A stretch of 10,592 bases of DNA from Lachnospiraceae bacterium. Its GTDB lineage: Bacteria > Bacillota > Clostridia > Lachnospirales > Lachnospiraceae. The DNA lies in the NCBI GenBank assembly GCA_017958585.1, contig JAGDCK010000106.1, forward strand, positions 1 to 10,592, in the 5' to 3' direction. The position numbers and the translations under genes were made by a program. The notes under the pieces are model-generated. The model saw nothing but the letters and a program-made list of their open reading frames with translations. It was not told the origin of the DNA and did not search any database. Of the stretch, positions 6,498 through 10,592 are shown piece by piece. Position 1 is the first letter of the stretch. Each line of letters begins with the position of its first letter.

Positions 6498-7865
6498 ATG
6501 AATAAAAAGTACAGCGGTCACATTGACGAGAACACACCTCTTTTGGTGCTGGCCGGACCGATGTTTTTTGAAACTTTGTTAAATATACTGGTGCACAATG
6601 TGGACACCATAATGCTTAGCCATTATTCAGAAAACGCCGTCGGTGCAGTGGGAAATGCCAATCAGATATTGAATCTATTTGTGCTGATGTTTGGGATAAT
6701 CTCCACTGCCACAAGCGTTGTGGTGGCTCAGTACCTTGGAGCAAATGAGGAACAGAAATCCATGAACAGGATTTATACGCTGGTAGTCATGGTCAATCTG
6801 GTCTTTGGTCTGGTACTCAGCGGAATGCTTGTATTCTTCGGTCGGTTTATGATGAGCGCGATCCATGTGTCTGCGGAGATGATGCCCTATTCCATGACAT
6901 ATATCAGGATCGTCGGAGGAATGCTTTTTTTACAGGCTGTCTACAATGTAATGCTCCAGATTCTTCGCTGCAACGGACATACGAAGGTGGGAATGTATAT
7001 TTCCATGATGATAAATCTCATAAACATTGTGGGAAATTATGTATTCCTGTACGGTCCGCTTAAGTTTTTAAATTTCGGCGTGAAGGGTGTTGCCCTTGCA
7101 ACCGTTACTGCCAGGATCGTGGCGGTAAGCGTGGCGGTATTCATGTTTTACAGATACAGCATAGGAAAGTTTTCCATAAAGCTTCTTAATCCTTTCCCGG
7201 GAAAGCTTTTGTCAAAGATGATAAAGATCGGCCTTCCTTCCGCAGGGGAGAGCCTTTCCTACAATATGTATCAGATAGTGCTTCTTTCATTTATTAACAG
7301 TCTCGGAAATGAGTCCGTAAATGCCAGAGCATTCTGCAACACTCTGATATCTCTTGCAAATGTGTTTTCAAATCAATGTGCCCTGGCCACACAGATAATC
7401 ACGGGCCATTTGGTGGGTGCGGGAAAAGAGGATGCGGCCTACAGACGTGTTTGGAGGACGTTACTCACATCCATGCCGATAACCCTTGCCCTTGCCCTGG
7501 TGAACTGGCAGTTAAGCCCCTATACGCTGAGGCTCTTTACGGACAATCAGGCAATCATTGATATCGCATTTAAGATAATGTTTGTGGATCTCTTTATCGA
7601 GGTTGGCAGAGTCCTTAATATGACATTTGTATGTTCTCTCAAGGCTTCCGGGGATTATGTATTTCCACTTGTTGTGGGACTGTTTACCATGTGGTTTCTG
7701 GGTGCCACGGGCGGACATCTCTTTGGAATCACTCTGGGACTTGGAGCCATGGGAGTATTCATGGGAACCGCAATAGATGAATGCGTCAGAGGATTTATCG
7801 TCATGGGACGGTGGAAGAGCGGCAAATGGAGAGGAAAATCCATTGTGGAAAAGCGCCGCGCATAA
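6498..7865 (+). CDS. MATE-family multidrug/toxin efflux transporter
   Basis: A 455-aa integral membrane protein with two homologous halves of about six helices each, the standard MATE length and layout. MATE features include an N-terminal PLLVLAGPMFFETLLNILVH segment, DTIMLSHYSENAVGAVGNA (a conserved Asp and Gly/Ala-rich first-half motif), VVAQYLGA, and the matching second half with IGLPSAGESLSYNMYQI and ATQIITGHLVGAG. It would exchange Na+ or H+ for cationic or other small molecules; the substrate is not predictable. It begins 67 bp after the fusion gene and no intrinsic terminator lies between, so co-transcription is likely. The ribosome-binding site GAGGGGA (6477-6483) is 14 nt from the ATG, an unusually long spacing, and no closer start fits better. 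The basic C-terminus (EKRRA) ends in a TAA that is the first of several periodic in-frame stops. Confidence 0.93.
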   Translation: MNKKYSGHIDENTPLLVLAGPMFFETLLNILVHNVDTIMLSHYSENAVGAVGNANQILNLFVLMFGIISTATSVVVAQYLGANEEQKSMNRIYTLVVMVNLVFGLVLSGMLVFFGRFMMSAIHVSAEMMPYSMTYIRIVGGMLFLQAVYNVMLQILRCNGHTKVGMYISMMINLINIVGNYVFLYGPLKFLNFGVKGVALATVTARIVAVSVAVFMFYRYSIGKFSIKLLNPFPGKLLSKMIKIGLPSAGESLSYNMYQIVLLSFINSLGNESVNARAFCNTLISLANVFSNQCALATQIITGHLVGAGKEDAAYRRVWRTLLTSMPITLALALVNWQLSPYTLRLFTDNQAIIDIAFKIMFVDLFIEVGRVLNMTFVCSLKASGDYVFPLVVGLFTMWFLGATGGHLFGITLGLGAMGVFMGTAIDECVRGFIVMGRWKSGKWRGKSIVEKRRA

Positions 7866-7904
7866 TGCGCATAGAGCGCGTAAAGCACGTAACGCGTTTA
7901 GAAC
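7860..7904 (+). repeat. Degenerate 9-bp tandem repeat at the MATE 3' end
   Basis: Successive 9-mers from 7860 are GCATAATGC, GCATAGAGC, GCGTAAAGC, ACGTAACGC and GTTTAGAAC (rough consensus GCGTAAAGC). In the MATE frame each unit contains a TAA or TAG at the same place, giving five stops at 9-bp intervals, the first being the true MATE stop. One frame over, the same DNA reads as an Ala/Arg-rich peptide continuing to a stop at 7918-7920. The array is followed by AACGCGC and then the dac gene leader. It is not a T-tailed terminator. Confidence 0.7.
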
Positions 7905-7939
7905 GCGCAGGCAGAAATAATCAGTTTTAGGGGGTCCTA

Positions 7940-9127
7940 ATGGCTTTTGAGTATCGAGAAAACGCAAGTGATGAAGAAAAGCGTTTAGCCAGACAGGCAA
8001 TGTATAAGAAGATGAGGGCTGAAAAGGAGAGGATCCTTAGACGCCGTAAAATATTGAAAGTGTTTTTTGCAGGCATTCTTGCCGCAGGAGTTTTTTCCGT
8101 GGGATATGTCACTGTGGGAAATGCCATTAAGGGTGATGAACCGGAACCTGTTCAGGAGAGCAGTGGTCTGGTAAGTCTTGCAGATGAAGAGAGCCCCGCA
8201 GATTCGGGAAATGTGGGAAGTGATACCATTACCGTTTCAGGGTCGGGTACACATCCTGAAGAAACGAAAGAGCCGGTAGAAACATCTGAATATGACTATG
8301 CAGATTACCCTCAGATCGATTTTGATACAAAGGGGATATCGGATGATGTGATAAGCACCAATGCCGTGCTTTTGGATCTTGATGGCAACAGAGTGATCAG
8401 CCAGAGAGGGATGAATGACAGGATATCTCCCGCATCCATGACAAAGGTCATGACAGTGCTTGTGGCTTACGAGGAATTGGCAAAGAAAAGCCGGGATGGT
8501 GTGATAGATCTGGATGATACCTTCACAATGACAATAGAGATCACGGATTATGCCTATTCCAATGACTGCAGTTCCGTTGGATTTTTGGACGGTGAAGTCG
8601 TGACAGTGCGGGATCTTTTCTACGGAACGATCCTTCCGTCAGGTGGAGATGCGGCTGTTGGACTTGCCTGCTACGTGGCGGGAAGCCAGGAAGCCTTTGT
8701 GGAACTTATGAATGAGAAATTAAAGCAGATGGATCTTGATGAGTCGGCACACTTTACCAACTGCGTAGGTCTTTTTGATGACGATCACTATTGCTCTGTA
8801 TTTGATATAGCTTTGATCATGAGGGAAGCTGCAAAGATTGATTTTTTACGGGATGTGCTCTCCCTCCATACATATACCACGTCGGGCACGGAACATCATC
8901 CCGATGGAATAACGGTCTCCAACTGGTTCCTAAGAAGGATAGAGGACAGGGATAAGGGCGGCGAAGTGCTTTGCGCTAAGACCGGCTTCGTAAACCAGTC
9001 CGGAAACTGCGCCGTAAGTCTTTTTACGGATAATGACGGAAAAGAGTACATATGCGCCTCCGCAGGAAGCTCTTCATCCTGGAAGTGCATCGCGGATCAT
9101 GTGAATATGTATCTTTCCATAGATTGA
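7940..9127 (+). CDS. Serine-type D-Ala-D-Ala carboxypeptidase (peptidase S11), N-terminally anchored
   Basis: A 395-aa low-molecular-mass penicillin-binding protein that would trim the terminal D-Ala from peptidoglycan stem peptides outside the membrane. Active-site motifs: SMTK (166-169; nucleophile S166, base K169), SGG (234-236, in place of the common SxN) and KTG (347-349). Residues 1-37 are highly charged and end in RILRRRKILK, followed by one hydrophobic helix (38-60); this predicts a type II membrane protein with a cytoplasmic tail rather than a cleaved signal peptide. Residues 64-125 are an acidic Ser/Thr/Glu-rich spacer. The C-terminus ends soon after the catalytic domain without the amphipathic anchor of PBP5-like enzymes. 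The extracellular part has eight cysteines. AGGGGG at 7929-7934 precedes the ATG. It lies 74 bp after the MATE gene, same strand, probably in one transcript. Confidence 0.93.
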   Translation: MAFEYRENASDEEKRLARQAMYKKMRAEKERILRRRKILKVFFAGILAAGVFSVGYVTVGNAIKGDEPEPVQESSGLVSLADEESPADSGNVGSDTITVSGSGTHPEETKEPVETSEYDYADYPQIDFDTKGISDDVISTNAVLLDLDGNRVISQRGMNDRISPASMTKVMTVLVAYEELAKKSRDGVIDLDDTFTMTIEITDYAYSNDCSSVGFLDGEVVTVRDLFYGTILPSGGDAAVGLACYVAGSQEAFVELMNEKLKQMDLDESAHFTNCVGLFDDDHYCSVFDIALIMREAAKIDFLRDVLSLHTYTTSGTEHHPDGITVSNWFLRRIEDRDKGGEVLCAKTGFVNQSGNCAVSLFTDNDGKEYICASAGSSSSWKCIADHVNMYLSID

Positions 9128-9156
9128 TTTTTGGATCCTTAAAAAATAACAGATTT

Positions 9157-9197
9157 AAAGCCACCGCCGGTTAAGTTTCCGGCTGGTGGCTTTTATT
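9157..9197 (+). terminator. Intrinsic terminator of the plus-strand gene group, overlapping the converging gene
   Basis: AAAGCCACC (9157-9165) pairs with GGTGGCTTT (9185-9193), and an inner CCGG/CCGG pair extends the stem across a small asymmetric bulge, with the loop TTAAGTTT. TTTTATT follows on the plus strand. It starts 29 nt after the carboxypeptidase stop. On the minus strand only TTT follows, so activity in that direction would be weaker. Its loop holds the stop codon of the converging EamA gene. Confidence 0.88.
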
Positions 9198-10142
9198 ATG
9201 CATGGAATAATCACGTGTGAACATGGTCTTTGGAAGCTGAGCCAGGATGATCGCAGAAAAGATCAGTCCGCATCCTGCAAATTCTCTGGGAGAAAGGGTC
9301 TGACCCAAAATGATCCAGCCTGCCAGCACCGCAAATACGGACTCAAGGCTCATCACCAGTGAAGCGACTGTGGAATTAAGACCTTCCTGACCTATTATCT
9401 GAAGAGTGTACGCAACGCCACTGCTAAGCACACCGGCATACAAAATGGAACCCCAGGCATCTATCTGAGCAAAGGATGAGATCCACAGATTCAAAGATGC
9501 GCTGTCCCAGGGCTTCATCTCCGTAAAGACGGATATAAAGGTGGTGACGATTCCGCAGGTAAAAAACTGGATCGCAGAAAGTCTCACCCCGTCAACTGCG
9601 GGTGCAAATTTCTCCACCAGCAAAATGTGGACCGAAAAAGAAAATGCACATAAAAGAAGCAGTAAATCCGGGAGCTTGATGGTGAGATTCTCGCTAAGGC
9701 ACAGGAGATATAAACCAACAAGCGCGATCATAACGGCTATCCAGATATTGATCCCGCATTTTCTCTTAAAAAATATGCCGAGTATGGGCACCATCAGGAT
9801 ATAGCAGGCAGTTAAGAACCCGGCCTTTCCGGCTTCAGCCCCGAGGTTTATTGCAACCTGTTGAAAATTGCTGGCTACGATCAAAGCAAGACCGCAAAGT
9901 AAACCGCCTATTAACAATATTTTTTTCTCTTCTTTTGTGGCGGGCTTTTTTGAGGACAGCCCATTTTTATCCAGAAAAGCAATAACAGGGAGAAGCACCA
10001 GACCGCCGAGAGTCATTCTGATACCGTTAAAGGAGAATGCGCCTATGGATTCTCCGCCCTTACTCTGGGCTACGAAAGCCACGCCCCAGATAAGTGCCGC
10101 AAAGGCAAGGATCAGGGAATGACTGAGTTGTTTATTTTTCAT
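9171..10142 (-). CDS. EamA/DMT-superfamily transporter
   Basis: A 323-aa inner-membrane protein with two EamA repeats, about ten membrane helices in total, the normal size for the drug/metabolite transporter family. The first repeat starts AALIWGVAFVAQ, the common LxWGxxFV form, and contains GIRMTLGGLVLLP. The second ends with SLESVFAVLAGWIILGQTL and GCGLIFSAIILAQLP, matching the family end motif in which EP and GE are more usual. Some relatives export amino acids or metabolites; the substrate cannot be told here. I chose the ATG at 10140-10142, preceded by GAAAGG about 12 nt upstream; an in-frame TTG at 10175 would add 11 residues without support. The last seven codons lie inside the convergent terminator. 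It is monocistronic between the GGDEF gene and the carboxypeptidase. Confidence 0.92.
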   Translation of the reverse strand: MKNKQLSHSLILAFAALIWGVAFVAQSKGGESIGAFSFNGIRMTLGGLVLLPVIAFLDKNGLSSKKPATKEEKKILLIGGLLCGLALIVASNFQQVAINLGAEAGKAGFLTACYILMVPILGIFFKRKCGINIWIAVMIALVGLYLLCLSENLTIKLPDLLLLLCAFSFSVHILLVEKFAPAVDGVRLSAIQFFTCGIVTTFISVFTEMKPWDSASLNLWISSFAQIDAWGSILYAGVLSSGVAYTLQIIGQEGLNSTVASLVMSLESVFAVLAGWIILGQTLSPREFAGCGLIFSAIILAQLPKTMFTRDYSMHNKSHQPET

Positions 10143-10215
10143 GATTAAAAACTGACCTTTCAAAACATATATCAAAACTTTCGCTTGAAAACAAAAGCTT
10201 CACGCAATGTAAATA

Positions 10216-10254
10216 AATATACCATGCCTGAACATAAAAGTACAAGCATGGTAT
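10216..10254 (-). promoter_or_regulatory. Putative EamA promoter within a 9-bp inverted repeat
   Basis: ATACCATGC at 10219-10227 and GCATGGTAT at 10246-10254 are a perfect inverted repeat with an 18-bp spacer. On the minus strand TTGTAC (10245-10240) and TATATT (10221-10216, 5 of 6) are 18 bp apart, so one arm abuts the -35 and the other overlaps the -10. This suits an operator. The repeat could also be a 3' hairpin for the upstream GGDEF transcript, but an 18-nt loop and lack of a pure U-tract make that weaker. Confidence 0.45.
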
Positions 10255-10309
10255 TGTGATCAAAAATTAATGATAAACGGCCTTTCTCCGGGTCCTCGAT
10301 AAAGCATTA

Positions 10310-10592
10310 TTACAAAACGACTCTGTTCCTGCCGTTTTCCTTTCCGTAATAGAGCTTTTCATCCGCTTCTCGTACCAAGGTGACTATATCGTCGCTGTCC
10401 CCTTCGGTGATACCAAAGGTCATGGTGACCTTTATGTCCAGATCGTCAAATTTGATGACGGTGCCTCTTATGACCTCCAGAAATTCCTCAAGACTCTCCT
10501 TTGCCTCCTCCGCACAGAAGTGGTCAAATGCCAGTAAAAATTCATCACCGCCCCATCTTGCCACGCAGCCAATCTTTTTCATATGGCTTTGA
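10310..10592 (-). CDS. GGDEF-domain diguanylate cyclase, C-terminal part (N-terminus outside window)
   Basis: The visible 93 residues are the C-terminal half of a GGDEF domain, which would condense two GTP molecules to cyclic di-GMP. The catalytic signature is intact as ARWGGDEF, followed by the usual FGITEGDSDDIVTLVREADE segment and the terminal KLYYGKENGRNRVV, the family's LYxAKxxGRNR ending. The frame is open through base 10592, so the gene is truncated by the window edge and the internal Met at 10582 is not the start. Where an RxxD inhibitory site would lie, five residues before GGDEF, the sequence reads KKIG, so product inhibition at that site is not expected. Any sensory domain is outside the window. 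No clear terminator was found after its stop. Confidence 0.94.
   Translation of the reverse strand, partial: QSHMKKIGCVARWGGDEFLLAFDHFCAEEAKESLEEFLEVIRGTVIKFDDLDIKVTMTFGITEGDSDDIVTLVREADEKLYYGKENGRNRVVL

Noticed and set aside
7876..7908. Terminator between the MATE and carboxypeptidase genes
   Set aside because: GCGCGT/ACGCGC arms can pair, but the stem is interrupted and no T-tract follows; the periodic 9-bp repeat explains the arms better.
7512..8000. Minus-strand open frame across the MATE end and the carboxypeptidase start
   Set aside because: It is antisense to two well-supported genes, its LRALRALCALCA stretch comes from the 9-bp repeat, and it shows no family resemblance.
10143..10175. 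TTG start adding 11 residues to the EamA transporter
   Set aside because: No ribosome-binding site is positioned for it, and it would place the real AAAGG site inside the gene.

Overview
The window looks like chromosomal DNA from an anaerobic, low-to-mid GC Firmicute, most probably a member of the Lachnospiraceae. The basis is protein style (Thr/Glu-rich lipoprotein linker, type II-anchored D,D-carboxypeptidase, a stand-alone type of cytoplasmic TolB-like propeller), strong AGGAGG ribosome-binding sites and intrinsic terminators. The family assignment is an inference; no rRNA or marker gene is present. There are no tRNAs, CRISPR arrays, transposases or phage genes.

Left part (1-4395, minus strand): a branched-chain amino-acid type ABC importer in the order livJ-livH-livM-livG. 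livG is cut by the window edge, and livF would be expected beyond it. livJ has a good sigma-A promoter (TTGACA-17-TATTAT) and a leader of about 165 nt with consecutive stem-loops. An intrinsic terminator follows livJ. The livHMG genes then have their own putative promoter, embedded in a cluster of palindromes. This arrangement would allow the binding protein to be made in excess over the membrane complex.

Middle part (4553-9127, plus strand): three co-directional genes start from an extended -10 promoter. The first encodes a 614-residue protein joining a complete Gfo/Idh/MocA oxidoreductase to a complete six-bladed TolB/PD40 beta-propeller, which is the most unusual gene here. It is followed by a MATE-family exporter and a membrane-anchored serine D-Ala-D-Ala carboxypeptidase. 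Between the last two lies a degenerate 9-bp tandem repeat that places a stop codon in the MATE frame every 9 bp.

Right part (9157-10592, minus strand): an EamA/DMT-family transporter converges on the carboxypeptidase, and the shared terminator lies partly inside its 3' coding end. Its putative promoter lies within a perfect 9-bp inverted repeat. The C-terminal part of a GGDEF diguanylate cyclase runs off the right edge.

No single pathway links the whole window: it reads as amino-acid uptake, an orphan oxidoreductase-propeller fusion, export, cell-wall trimming and second-messenger signalling side by side. The least explained items are the fusion, the structured livJ leader, the palindrome cluster before livH and the 9-bp repeat.
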